DNA of 64,000 nt from an uncultured Bacteroidota bacterium. GTDB lineage: Bacteria; Bacteroidota; Bacteroidia; Bacteroidales; F082. Made by a program: the position numbers and the translations under genes. The number at the start of each line of letters is the position of its first letter. Position 1 is the first letter of the stretch. The notes under the pieces are model-generated. The model did no database searches. It was not told where the DNA came from and worked only from the letters and a program-made list of their open reading frames with translations. Of the stretch, positions 1 through 8,470 are shown piece after piece. The DNA lies in assembly GCA_913009685.1 (NCBI GenBank), contig CAJVXP010000010.1, positions 1-64,000 on the forward strand, read 5' to 3'.

Positions 1-53
1 GCATACGAGATAAAGGAATGTGACTGGAGTTCAGACGTGTGCTCTTCCGATCT
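1..53 (+). other. Illumina P7/i7 adapter contamination
   Basis: Bases 1-11 match the 3' end of the P7 flow-cell oligo (GCATACGAGAT). Bases 12-19 (AAAGGAAT) sit where an 8-base i7 index belongs. Bases 20-53 match the TruSeq read-2 adapter, ending in the diagnostic GCTCTTCCGATCT. This is synthetic library DNA left on the contig end and should be trimmed. Genomic sequence starts at about 54. Confidence 0.97.
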
Positions 54-75
54 AAAGTTTTTTCCTATTACAGGG

Positions 76-115
76 ATTGTAACGAAATAACCTATTTGTT
101 TCGACTCGCTCATTT
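76..115 (+). repeat. End fragment of the dispersed repeat also found at 43610-43766
   Basis: Bases 76-93 (ATTGTAACGAAATAACCT) differ at one base from the reverse complement of the right terminal repeat of the 43610-43766 element. The similarity continues inward for about 25 bases (TCGACTxGxTCxTTTGCAC on both). Only one end is present before the contig stops. A repeat at a contig terminus may be why the assembly broke here. The rest of 54-226 shows no gene. Confidence 0.55.
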
Positions 116-226
116 GCACTTTTTCTTTGTTGCAAAAGTTTTAAACAACTTCTGTAAATAAGAATATTGCAACCAAACAATTTCACGGTAATTGTAACAT
201 CAAGATTTTTAATTTATTACGGGATA

Positions 227-1573
227 TTACCTTAATTCTCCTTCTTTTACAACAACTTTGGCTTTCCAGCGTCCGGTTTTATAGTAAGTAAAAGCAAGTG
301 TAAGTCCCACAAACCAGGCAACGGGAATGCCCCACCAGATGCCGATAGCACCAAATTTTAAAGAGAGGAACCAGGAAACCGGAATACGTACAAACCACAG
401 CGAAATAATGGAGATAAACATGGGAATCATGGTGTCGCCTGCACCGCGCATAACGCCGTTTATGGAAAACATGGTGGCAAAGACCATATAGAAAAGCGGG
501 ACAATAAGCAGATAGTGCTTCCCTATCTCAACAACCCCGGCATCTTTGGTAAAAATCTGCATAAGTGGTTCGGCAAATAGCAGGGCTAAAACAGAAATAA
601 CAACAGCAACTATATTAGCCATCAGCAGGGTGGCAATAAGGCCTTTGCGAATACGCTCCATTTTACCGGCTCCGATATTTTGGCCAACAAAAGTAGCGAG
701 TGCCGCTGAAAAATTCATAGCCGGCATGGCGGCAAACGAATCAATACGGATAGCAACACTGTAAGCGGCAATAGTAGAGGTTCCGAACATGTTTACAATG
801 CGAAACAGGGCCATAAAGCCCATCGCTACAAAGGTTTGCTGAAAACCGGTCGGCAAGCCGATTTTTAAACTTTTTCTGAAAATGATCTTGTCGAATCGCA
901 TACGCCGGGGATGAAAATCCAGGAACTTGTGATAACGATTCATATAAAAAATAATAGCGAAAAATGCCGCAGCCTGTGCAATAACCGTGGCAGCAGCGAC
1001 ACCTTTTATACCCCAGTGGAAAATCAGGACGAAAATCAAATCCAGCGCAATGTTCAGCAGCGTGGAACCTCCGAGAAAGTAAAAAGGAGTTTTGGAGTCG
1101 CCAAGCCCTCGCATGATAGCACTGGTCCCCTGAAATCCGAAAAAGAAAATAAACCCAAGCGCATAGACTTTAAAATATTGAACTGCTTCGGGAAGAACAT
1201 CAGCAGGGAGATCGATAAGCCGGAAAATATCTTTGGCAAAAAGTATGCCCAGTATGGTTATTGCAATGGCGGCAAAAAACATGAAGATGTAAAGGGTGTC
1301 GATGGCTCGTTTGACCTGCTCCATCTTTTTTGCCCCGAAATATTGAGAGATAATAACAGTGGAACCAATGGCAATGCCTACAACAAAAGAGATAAGAGCA
1401 AAAATAAAAGGAAAGTTAGCGCCTACCGCTGCAAGAGCTTCCTTTCCGATGGCTCTTCCTACCACGATACTGTCCACAACATTGTACAACTGTTGGAAGA
1501 CATTGCCTGCCAGCATGGGTAATGCAAAATGTAATATCAGCTTACCCTCTTTGCCTGTAGTTAAGTCCTTCAA
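227..1573 (-). CDS. MATE family efflux transporter
   Basis: A 448-residue integral membrane protein with the full length and hydrophobic pattern of the multidrug and toxic compound extrusion family (two MatE halves, about 12 helices). The N-terminus MKDLTTGKEGKLILHFALP followed by QQLYNVVDSIVVGR and ALAAVG is characteristic of the family and supports the start at 1573. It would exchange Na+ or H+ for cationic drugs or metabolites across the inner membrane; the substrate cannot be read from sequence. The gene lies 25 bases downstream of tatA on the same strand, so the two are probably co-transcribed, though no functional link is evident. Confidence 0.93.
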   Translation of the reverse strand: MKDLTTGKEGKLILHFALPMLAGNVFQQLYNVVDSIVVGRAIGKEALAAVGANFPFIFALISFVVGIAIGSTVIISQYFGAKKMEQVKRAIDTLYIFMFFAAIAITILGILFAKDIFRLIDLPADVLPEAVQYFKVYALGFIFFFGFQGTSAIMRGLGDSKTPFYFLGGSTLLNIALDLIFVLIFHWGIKGVAAATVIAQAAAFFAIIFYMNRYHKFLDFHPRRMRFDKIIFRKSLKIGLPTGFQQTFVAMGFMALFRIVNMFGTSTIAAYSVAIRIDSFAAMPAMNFSAALATFVGQNIGAGKMERIRKGLIATLLMANIVAVVISVLALLFAEPLMQIFTKDAGVVEIGKHYLLIVPLFYMVFATMFSINGVMRGAGDTMIPMFISIISLWFVRIPVSWFLSLKFGAIGIWWGIPVAWFVGLTLAFTYYKTGRWKAKVVVKEGELR

Positions 1574-1598
1574 ATTCTATGGCGTTTCGCGATAGTCT

Positions 1599-1871
1599 TT
1601 ACTTTTTGTGACTTTTGGTACTACTCTCTGTTTTCAGCAGATTTTTGGGATTAATTTTCTCCACATCCTGTTTAAAATCATTGATGTCTGAAGCAACATC
1701 TTTCAAGTCACTGGCAAGTCCTTCTTCGTCCACTGCTTTTTTAAACTCCTTCATCCCTTTACCAAGGCCTCTTGCCAACTCGGGAATCTTTTTCCCGCCA
1801 AATAACAAAAGAATTGCCACAGCAATCAAAATCATTTCCGGAGTACCAATTATACCGCAATATTGTATCAT
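1599..1871 (-). CDS. tatA: Twin-arginine translocase subunit TatA/E
   Basis: A 90-residue protein with one N-terminal transmembrane helix (about residues 8-24), then the TatA signature [23 protein letters not shown], an amphipathic helix and a charged, Lys-rich tail. TatA oligomers form the pore through which folded proteins with twin-arginine signals cross the inner membrane, working with TatC. The tatC gene is in this window but 53 kb away (54543-55379), and no tatB-like gene is seen. This is the minimal TatAC arrangement known from many Bacteroidota. It starts its own short transcript with the MATE gene downstream. Confidence 0.93.
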   Translation of the reverse strand: MIQYCGIIGTPEMILIAVAILLLFGGKKIPELARGLGKGMKEFKKAVDEEGLASDLKDVASDINDFKQDVEKINPKNLLKTESSTKSHKK

Positions 1872-2067
1872 GATAAAATATTTTTACAAAAGTAAACATT
1901 TCATTGTTTACATTGATGTGTTTGGGGGGCTAAATAATTTCAAGAACCATATTCTGCGTATCACTTAAAACGACCGGGGACCTTTTGCACATCACACTTA
2001 ACGCATAGTTTCCTGACACCTTAATTTATGTTTAACTCTTTTTTCTCCTGACTTTTGCTTTTAACTT

Positions 2068-2868
2068 TTAGCCTTTTAACTTTAAACTTATCTCCCACAG
2101 CCGCTCCTGTACTTTCCTGTCGTAGGAAATGGCCGCCGACTTTACTGCCTGTTGGCTGACAAGGTAAAGTCCGGTTTTCATATCCATTTCCGGCGAAACG
2201 GCAGCAAAAACAGAGTTTTGTGCCCCCTGATGCACACTGGCGCCTCCCATGCCCCACCCGGCATGCAACAGTTTGGTATTGATAGCACCCGGATGCAGAC
2301 AGTTGGCGGTTACATCTGAATCCGAAAGTATCCTCGCCAGCTTGTAAGTAAACAACACATTTTCCAGCTTTGAAACGGCGTAAGCATTGTAAGGGTCAAA
2401 ATATTTTTCACCGTTGAGGTTATCGAAATCGATACTCCCCGACTGTGCCATGGAACTGACGTTTACAATACGCGCGCCCGGCGTACTTTTAAGTAAATCA
2501 AGCAATTCCAGCGTTAGCGCAAAAGGCGCCATGTGGTTTACCATGAAAGTCCGTTCAAGGCCGTTGGGTAAAATAATCTTTTCATTCTCAAAAACACCGG
2601 CATTGTTTAGCAATACATCTAAGCGTGATTGACGTGCTTTGATAGTTTCAGCGAGAGTTTTTATCTCGTCAAAATCAGTGAGGTCGGCGTGTACAGCTTC
2701 AACTTTATCATTGCCGGAAGTGTTACGAATCCTGGCGGCAGCTTTTTCACTTTTTGCTTTATTTCGTCCGTGTACCAACACTTTATGGCCCATTTGTGCC
2801 AGTTCCAGGGCTGTTTGCTTTCCAATACCATCGGTGGCGCCGGTAACCAGAATTGTTTTTGCTTCCAT
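2068..2868 (-). CDS. Short-chain dehydrogenase/reductase (SDR)
   Basis: A classical SDR fold of 266 residues from the ATG at 2868. Another in-frame start 22 codons upstream (2934) lacks SDR-like sequence and would lie upstream of the likely -7 element. Visible motifs are the nucleotide-binding TGATDGIG (residues 9-16), NNAG (88-91), catalytic Ser139 in NVSS, and YAVSK with Tyr163 and Lys167. The ARG at HGR (32-35) after the second strand suggests NADPH preference. The closest resemblance is to retinol-dehydrogenase/WW-oxidoreductase-like SDRs; the substrate is unknown. A TAnnTTTG element on the minus strand (2890-2897) lies just upstream. The gene is divergent from transketolase. Confidence 0.9.
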   Translation of the reverse strand: MEAKTILVTGATDGIGKQTALELAQMGHKVLVHGRNKAKSEKAAARIRNTSGNDKVEAVHADLTDFDEIKTLAETIKARQSRLDVLLNNAGVFENEKIILPNGLERTFMVNHMAPFALTLELLDLLKSTPGARIVNVSSMAQSGSIDFDNLNGEKYFDPYNAYAVSKLENVLFTYKLARILSDSDVTANCLHPGAINTKLLHAGWGMGGASVHQGAQNSVFAAVSPEMDMKTGLYLVSQQAVKSAAISYDRKVQERLWEISLKLKG

Positions 2869-2889
2869 TTTTTTCAAACTTGATTTGCC

Positions 2890-2897
2890 CAAAATTA
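2890..2897 (-). promoter_or_regulatory. -7 promoter element for the SDR gene
   Basis: Read on the minus strand this is TAATTTTG, a perfect match to the Bacteroidota -7 consensus TAnnTTTG. It lies 21 bases upstream of the ATG at 2868 and excludes the longer upstream start. No convincing -33 TTTG was found. Confidence 0.55.
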
Positions 2898-2954
2898 CAA
2901 AAATTCGCGCGAAGCGGATACCAGCATCTCCCATTTAAAATCGGATGAAAATCG

Positions 2955-2962
2955 TATTTTTG
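2955..2962 (+). promoter_or_regulatory. -7 promoter element for transketolase
   Basis: TATTTTTG matches TAnnTTTG exactly and predicts a start near 2968, giving an untranslated leader of about 55 bases before the tkt ATG at 3023. It faces away from the SDR promoter. Confidence 0.55.
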
Positions 2963-3022
2963 CCATGAAAACGAAATATTTTCATGTAGAAATCACATTT
3001 AACACCTTTACAACTGATAAGT

Positions 3023-5002
3023 ATGAATCTGAACACCGAACTGGATAAGAAAACCGTAGCTGTCATTCGCAGCCTCATCATGGATGGAACCCGTAAAGCC
3101 AATTCAGGCCATCCCGGCGGCGCTATGTCGTCCACCGATATGGCTTACATCCTTTTTAAATATTATTTGCGGTACGATCCTGACGACGCGCGCTGGCTCA
3201 ACCGCGACCGATTCATACTTTCGGCAGGACACGAAAGCATGCTGCTCTATTCTTTGCTGCATTTGCAGGGTTATCTTGCTGTAGACGAGCTGAAACGGTT
3301 CCGGCAAATGAACAGCTTAACACCCGGGCATCCCGAACACGGGCTTACCCCCGGCGTGGATGCTACTACCGGTCCGCTGGGACAAGGGGTGGGAATGTCC
3401 GTAGGAATGGCCATAGCCGAAGCTGCCCTTTCCGCTCAAATGGGAGAAAATATCATCGACCATTATACTTATGTGCTGGCCGGCGACGGCGACCTGCAAG
3501 AACCTGTTTCTCTTGGTGCCGCTGCCAATGCAGGGCATCTCGGACTGGGTAAACTGATTTTGTTTTATGACAAAAACAATGCGCAGATTTCCGGTAGCAC
3601 TTCCCGTGCCGACAGCACCAACATCAACAAAGTATTTGAAGGTTTAGGATGGCAGGTTCTGGAAATTGATGGCCACGACCATATACAGATAAGCCTTGCT
3701 ATCGAAAAGGCACAGGAAGAAAAAAACAAACCGGCCATCATCATCGGGCGTACTGTGATGGCCAAAGGCGCTGCTACTGTGGAAGGAGATTTTCACACCC
3801 ACGGCTCGCCGCTGTCGCAGGAAGAAATTGCTGCAACAAAAGTGAAAAACGGCTTACCCGGCGACAAAGACTTCTATGTTCCCGATGAAGTGTATGTCCA
3901 TTTTCGCTCTGGTTTCAAAGAAAAACGAAAAGCCGTTACCGGCTGGAAAGCACTGGCTGAGAAAAAATCCGCAGCCGATGCCTCTTTTGCCAAAAAATAC
4001 CAGGCTATTTTGGATAACAACCTTACTCCTGATTTGAAAGTTCCGGATTTTAAGGCCGGAGAGAAACTGGCCACACGGGCTGCTTTCGGAAAAACGCTGG
4101 CCCACTTTGCACAACAAACCGATACCATCCTCGGAGGCTCAGCCGACCTGGAGCCCTCCAACCAGACCAAAGCTTATGCTGATGTTTCCGGTGAATTTAC
4201 CCGCGACGACCGCAGCGGGCGGAACCTCTCTTTTGCCGTCCGCGAGTTTCCCATGGCAACCATCCTGAACGGCATTGCCCTGCACGGCGGTTTCCGGCCT
4301 TTCGGTGCTACTTTTTTAGTCTTCTCCGACTATGCCAAACCAGCTATGCGCCTGTCGGCATTGCAGAAATTGCCGGTTCTTTATGTTTACACCCATGATT
4401 CGTTTTATGTGGGCGAAGACGGTCCGACACACCAGCCCATCGAACAGCTGAGCGGATTACGTTCCATGCCGGGATTGCTGGTTTTCCGGCCGGCCGAAGC
4501 CCGCGAAACAGCCGCCCTCATGCATCTGGCTTTTGAGACAAATGACAAACCCGTGGCTATGGCCTTTACCCGGCAGCCGCTGCCCACACTCGAAGTGAAA
4601 AATATAGAAGGAAAAGTAAAAAAAGGCGCTTATATCCTTTCGGGATCGGAAGAGGAAAAACCCGATATCATCTTGATTGCCAACGGATCAGAAGTACACC
4701 TCGCCCTTGCTGCAGCCAAACTTATTAGTGGTAAAAAAGTGCGTGTTGTAAGTATGCCATGTATGGAACTTTTCGATGAGCAACCGCAGGAATACAAAGA
4801 CGCCGTATTGCCTCCCGATGTAAAATACCGTGTTAGCATTGAAGCTGCCAGCACTTTCGGATGGGGAAAATATGTAGCCGAAGGATGGAGTTTCGGCATT
4901 GATCATTTTGGTGCTTCCGCTCCGGCCGGCGTACTGGAAAAAGAATTTGGATTTACCCCCGAAAACATTGCCCGTCTGGTGGAAGAACGGTTTCATCAAT
5001 AA
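3023..5002 (+). CDS. tkt: Transketolase
   Basis: A full-length transketolase of 659 residues. It moves two-carbon ketol units between sugar phosphates in the non-oxidative pentose phosphate pathway using thiamine diphosphate. N-terminal domain landmarks are SGHPGG (28-33), the thiamine-binding GDGDLQE (154-160) with its downstream Asn in DKNNAQISG, and GHPEHG near 102. The middle domain carries the DSFYVGEDGPTHQP loop with the catalytic-region His. A C-terminal domain follows. The start codon matches the expected N-terminus and follows a good -7 element. The next gene on the same strand is rpe, from the same pathway, 176 bases away across a small inverted-repeat element. Confidence 0.97.
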   Translation: MNLNTELDKKTVAVIRSLIMDGTRKANSGHPGGAMSSTDMAYILFKYYLRYDPDDARWLNRDRFILSAGHESMLLYSLLHLQGYLAVDELKRFRQMNSLTPGHPEHGLTPGVDATTGPLGQGVGMSVGMAIAEAALSAQMGENIIDHYTYVLAGDGDLQEPVSLGAAANAGHLGLGKLILFYDKNNAQISGSTSRADSTNINKVFEGLGWQVLEIDGHDHIQISLAIEKAQEEKNKPAIIIGRTVMAKGAATVEGDFHTHGSPLSQEEIAATKVKNGLPGDKDFYVPDEVYVHFRSGFKEKRKAVTGWKALAEKKSAADASFAKKYQAILDNNLTPDLKVPDFKAGEKLATRAAFGKTLAHFAQQTDTILGGSADLEPSNQTKAYADVSGEFTRDDRSGRNLSFAVREFPMATILNGIALHGGFRPFGATFLVFSDYAKPAMRLSALQKLPVLYVYTHDSFYVGEDGPTHQPIEQLSGLRSMPGLLVFRPAEARETAALMHLAFETNDKPVAMAFTRQPLPTLEVKNIEGKVKKGAYILSGSEEEKPDIILIANGSEVHLALAAAKLISGKKVRVVSMPCMELFDEQPQEYKDAVLPPDVKYRVSIEAASTFGWGKYVAEGWSFGIDHFGASAPAGVLEKEFGFTPENIARLVEERFHQ

Positions 5003-5043
5003 GCTGTTCGACCGGAACTTAAAAAAAATTAAAAAACGATGTC

Positions 5044-5133
5044 GAAAAATCAGCAAATAAATACCTATTGTTCCCCTCCCTGGAGGGGCGTAGGGGTGGG
5101 TTTATTTAAAATATATTTATTTGCTTATTTTTC
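5044..5133. repeat. 90-bp inverted-repeat element (MITE-like) between tkt and rpe
   Basis: The arms 5044-5063 and 5114-5133 are reverse complements over 20 bases with one mismatch. The core holds a second palindrome, CCCCTCC-CT-GGAGGGG (5073-5088), followed by GTAGGGGTGGG. G+C-rich cores of the CCCCTCC/GGAGGGG kind are common in intergenic repeats of this phylum. No clear target-site duplication is visible. The RNA would fold into a long hairpin between the two pentose phosphate genes. Confidence 0.75.
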
Positions 5134-5178
5134 AAATCATAATAACTTCTTTAGCTGTACACAACTTTAACCCAAACC

Positions 5179-5856
5179 ATGGAAACACACAAAATTTATA
5201 TCGCCCCTTCCATTCTGTCGGCTGATTTGCTCCAGTTGAAAATGCAGGTGGAAATGCTGACCGAAAACGGTGCCGATTTTATCCACGTGGATGTGATGGA
5301 TGGCCACTTTGTACCCAACCTTACTTTTGGTCCCAACATGGTAAAAGCGCTGAAACGTATTACTTCTCTCCCATTGGATGTGCATCTGATGATCAGCAAT
5401 CCCGATTTGTATATTGAGGATTATGTACGGGCCGGCGCCGACATTCTGACGGTCCACGAGGAAGCCTGTACACATCTCCACCGGACCATCCAATCCATTC
5501 ACCAACAGGGAATAAAAGCAGGTGTCTCACTCAATCCGGCCACATCGCTGTCCACAATTGAAAATGTGCTGGACGATATTGATTTGCTGTTGATTATGAC
5601 CGTCAATCCGGGATTCGGCGGACAGAAATTCATCCCGCAGGGATTAAAGAAAATTGCGGAAGCCAGGAAGATGATTAATGCCTCCGGCCGGGATATTTTG
5701 CTGGAAGTGGATGGCGGGGTGGACAGCTCCACCGTGGAAAGTATTGTACAGCACGGCGCCCGTGTTTTGGTATCAGGCAGTGCCATTTTCGGACAGAAAG
5801 ATATTGTTGCCGCCATGCAAACATTGAAAAGCTTAGGAGAAAAGACTTTGTCGTAA
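5179..5856 (+). CDS. rpe: Ribulose-phosphate 3-epimerase
   Basis: A 225-residue TIM-barrel enzyme that interconverts ribulose 5-phosphate and xylulose 5-phosphate, supplying the substrate of transketolase encoded just upstream. Recognisable elements are the N-terminal IAPSILSADL, the metal-site motifs DVMDGHFVPN and DVHLMI, GVSLNPAT, the mobile loop VNPGFGGQ, and the phosphate-binding EVDGGV and GSAIFG near the C-terminus. Length is normal for the family. It is convergent with the GT4 gene (stop codons 48 bases apart), with no obvious intrinsic terminator between them. Confidence 0.97.
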   Translation: METHKIYIAPSILSADLLQLKMQVEMLTENGADFIHVDVMDGHFVPNLTFGPNMVKALKRITSLPLDVHLMISNPDLYIEDYVRAGADILTVHEEACTHLHRTIQSIHQQGIKAGVSLNPATSLSTIENVLDDIDLLLIMTVNPGFGGQKFIPQGLKKIAEARKMINASGRDILLEVDGGVDSSTVESIVQHGARVLVSGSAIFGQKDIVAAMQTLKSLGEKTLS

Positions 5857-5904
5857 GGGCAAACCAACACCATTTCAATGATCCGGACAGGGACGAAAGC
5901 CTGC

Positions 5905-7173
5905 TTATCGCAATATTTCTTTTGCATAGTTCGTCCAACTCATCTCCCTGGACGTTTCCGCCATATTTTCACGCGGGATAGGATGTTCAATGGCTTTGCG
6001 CATCACTTTTGTCATGGAAGTAATATTCTCCGGCTCTGCAAGATAGCCATTGTACCCGTCTTTAATAGTTTCGGTAAAATGGCCTACCCGCGTGGCCAGC
6101 ATGGGCATATTAAAGTTGTAAGCAATGGATTCTATCCCCGAAGGTGTTGCCGTCAGATAAAAAAGCATGATGTTATCGCTCACCTGGAAATATTTGTGCA
6201 CCATCTCATTAGGAACAAAATCGTTCACAATATGTGTTTTGTCTTTTAGTCCTAATTCGTCAATCAAAGACAGCGGCTGATAGTTGCGTTCGTCGTCCTG
6301 TTTTTTCAGAAAAATCTTTTTGGCCAGCCCGAAAACGGCGTTTTTCAAACGTGTGGAAAGCTTTTTATTGTCCAGTGTATTCCAAAACGATTCACCCACA
6401 ATCAACAGCGAGACATCATCGTGCTCTTCCGCCAGCCTGGCAAAAGCTTTGATGACATTGTGAAGACCTTTGTATTTCCGAATAAAGCCAAAAAACAGAA
6501 ATACATGCTTTTTCAGTCCCATCTCCTTTTTGGCTTTTTTCACATCAAACTCAGGGTCGGGCTGAAACATGTCGTACACAGGATGATACAACTTCAGTAC
6601 TTTAATACCTTTGCCGATGAATTTTTGTCTGCGTTCCAGCACTTCAAACTGTTTTTTAGGAAAAAGCTGTTTTAACTCATCAGCCGTTTTGTAAGCATGC
6701 ACCACATAAGCATCTGCATGACGGATTCCTTTTTTGGTGTAAAAATTGTCCAGTGCACTTCCCTCTTTCTGGATGACGAAATGAAGGTCAAAAAAGACCT
6801 CCATATCCTTGTTTTTCTTCAGCTTACGGGCAATATATCCCAACGGTAATCCCTGAATGGCAATAGCCCACTGGAAAATCACCTTTTGTGGCTTCAGGCT
6901 CCTGATAAGTTTTACGGTAGCGTGCCAGCTCAGTGGATTATTGTAATTGGTTATGTAATGCACTTTGATGCCGGTGCCGGCCAGCTGATCCACTTTGCTT
7001 TTCCGGTCGATAAAATCGCGGGGGATGATGGCCGGATATTGCTGCGTCCAGGAAACGATGTGAACATCAGTATCTTTCATCTTATCAAAAGCCTTGGCCA
7101 ATGAAGTATTGTAGTTGGCAATTCCGCCTTTGAACATAGGTCCCGGCCCGAAACAAACAATGATTTTCTTCAT
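5905..7173 (-). CDS. Glycosyltransferase family 4
   Basis: A 422-residue GT-B fold protein. The N-terminal acceptor half begins MKKIIVCFGPGPMFKGGIANYN with a glycine-rich loop. The C-terminal half carries the GT4 signature region VFLFFGFIRKYKGLHNVIKAF, LLIVGE, and PSGIESIAYNFNMPMLAT(R)VGH with a conserved nucleotide-sugar-contacting Glu. It probably adds a sugar to a cell-surface glycan or lipid carrier at the cytoplasmic face of the membrane; donor and acceptor are unknown. It is the last gene of a leftward set of DUF4199, GT2, epimerase and GT4. Confidence 0.85.
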   Translation of the reverse strand: MKKIIVCFGPGPMFKGGIANYNTSLAKAFDKMKDTDVHIVSWTQQYPAIIPRDFIDRKSKVDQLAGTGIKVHYITNYNNPLSWHATVKLIRSLKPQKVIFQWAIAIQGLPLGYIARKLKKNKDMEVFFDLHFVIQKEGSALDNFYTKKGIRHADAYVVHAYKTADELKQLFPKKQFEVLERRQKFIGKGIKVLKLYHPVYDMFQPDPEFDVKKAKKEMGLKKHVFLFFGFIRKYKGLHNVIKAFARLAEEHDDVSLLIVGESFWNTLDNKKLSTRLKNAVFGLAKKIFLKKQDDERNYQPLSLIDELGLKDKTHIVNDFVPNEMVHKYFQVSDNIMLFYLTATPSGIESIAYNFNMPMLATRVGHFTETIKDGYNGYLAEPENITSMTKVMRKAIEHPIPRENMAETSREMSWTNYAKEILR

Positions 7174-7243
7174 AAATGATTACCTGATCGTTATCTTTTC
7201 TCTAAAGTTGAAACCAAATCCAATTTTAAAGCTGAAATGTTCC

Positions 7244-8284
7244 CTACAACTTTTTCAAAGCAGCCTCATAAACCCGGCGCATCCCCTCTTCGAGGGAAAT
7301 TCTCGGTGTCCAGCCGAACTTTTCTTTTACCAGAGTGGGATCGCCGTAACGCGACTGCACACCTACCGGTTTGTCGAGCAGCGGTTTAATAGTCGGTTTA
7401 TAACCGGCAAAAGAGGTAAAGACATCAATCAGTTCAAGGAAACTGGTCAGTTTGCCCGAACCAATGTTGTAAGCCGAACCGTCGTACACTTCATCCATCA
7501 AAATTTGGATAAAATCAATAATGTCATCGATGTGGACAAAATCACGTCCCTGTTTTCCGCTGCCCCAAACCTCAAAAGGATTCTCCTTTTTGGCCGCCCG
7601 CAAAGCAATGGCAGGCACTGGATAGCTGGTTTCCTGGTCTTCGCCGTAACCGGAAAACGGACGGATACAAACGATGGAGATACCATAATATTTGGCGGCA
7701 ATCTGCGCCAGAAATTCGCCGGTGAGCTTGGTCCATCCGTAGGTCATATCCGGCGTTCCGAGGTTTTTATTGAAATCGATATCACTCTCTTTCAGGGCCA
7801 GAGCACCCTCCACATTCTGCAAGCTTGTCGGGTAGGCTGCGCTGGAGCTGGGGTAAAGTACACGATCGGGTTTATGACGTGTAATCCAGTAGAAAAATTC
7901 AGCGTCAATACTCAAATCAAGACCAACCATCATCGGGTCACCGTCAATTTTCAACCGTCCGCCCACAATGGCAGCAAAATGAAAGACATCGTTAAAATGG
8001 TTAAAATCCAAATCATATTTCTCCTGAATGTAACGTGGATTTTCTCTTTGATAAAAAAGAAAATTTCGGAAATCGCCTTTCCAGAAATAGAGTCTTTCAT
8101 CCTCACCGATAATCTCCAAATCCTTAAACGGTTTGGAAGTAAAATTCTCCAGCCACTCTTTGGGGTGCCTCCCGATAGACAAATCATCCACCACAAAAAT
8201 CTTATCTTCCGTAGTTTTCAACAGGCGTTTCACCACATTTCTGCCGACAAAACCGCAACCCCCTGATACCAAATGTATTTTCAT
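7244..8284 (-). CDS. NAD-dependent epimerase/dehydratase (extended SDR)
   Basis: An extended SDR of 346 residues with the N-terminal Rossmann motif GGCGFVGRN, a Ser-rich PSSSAAYP catalytic segment and the active-site YGWTK (Tyr and Lys). The C-terminal substrate-binding part ends WTPRISLEEGMRRVYEA, as in UDP-glucose 4-epimerase and UDP-glucuronate decarboxylase relatives. It most likely converts a nucleotide sugar used by the neighbouring glycosyltransferases. The sugar cannot be told from sequence. The gap to the downstream GT4 gene is 70 bases. A low-complexity repeat (8339-8470) separates it from the upstream GT2 gene. Confidence 0.88.
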   Translation of the reverse strand: MKIHLVSGGCGFVGRNVVKRLLKTTEDKIFVVDDLSIGRHPKEWLENFTSKPFKDLEIIGEDERLYFWKGDFRNFLFYQRENPRYIQEKYDLDFNHFNDVFHFAAIVGGRLKIDGDPMMVGLDLSIDAEFFYWITRHKPDRVLYPSSSAAYPTSLQNVEGALALKESDIDFNKNLGTPDMTYGWTKLTGEFLAQIAAKYYGISIVCIRPFSGYGEDQETSYPVPAIALRAAKKENPFEVWGSGKQGRDFVHIDDIIDFIQILMDEVYDGSAYNIGSGKLTSFLELIDVFTSFAGYKPTIKPLLDKPVGVQSRYGDPTLVKEKFGWTPRISLEEGMRRVYEAALKKL

Positions 8285-8338
8285 CTGTTTATTATTTTTT
8301 TTATTGTTGATGATCAGTTATTTATTTCAAAAGAAGAA

Positions 8339-8470
8339 AAAATTCACAAACCCCAAATGACAAATCACAAATAAATTCCAATATCAAAAATTCCAATGTC
8401 CAAAAAGTTTCGGATTTTCATTTTTGGATGACTGGTGCTTATTTGGTTTTTGGTTTTTGAATTTTGGGTT
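8339..8470. repeat. Low-complexity stem-forming repeat (CCAAATGACAAATCAC type)
   Basis: The left half is A-rich with repeated CAAAT/AATTCCAA units (8346-8408). The right half is the loosely complementary T-rich series TTATTTGGTTTTTGG...GAATTTTGGGTTTT (8437-8470). The halves can pair into a long imperfect hairpin between the epimerase and GT2 genes. The same vocabulary recurs at 43556-43605 with 43855-43900, at 44330-44450 and at 58080-58135. Confidence 0.6.

Noticed and set aside
911-1522. 203-codon + strand frame opposite the MATE gene
   Set aside because: Shadow frame. The MATE reading has a complete family pattern.
7115-8266. 383-codon open frame on the + strand opposite the epimerase and the GT4 start
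   Set aside because: It lies antisense to a strongly motif-supported epimerase and shows no family features; it is a shadow of its codon structure.
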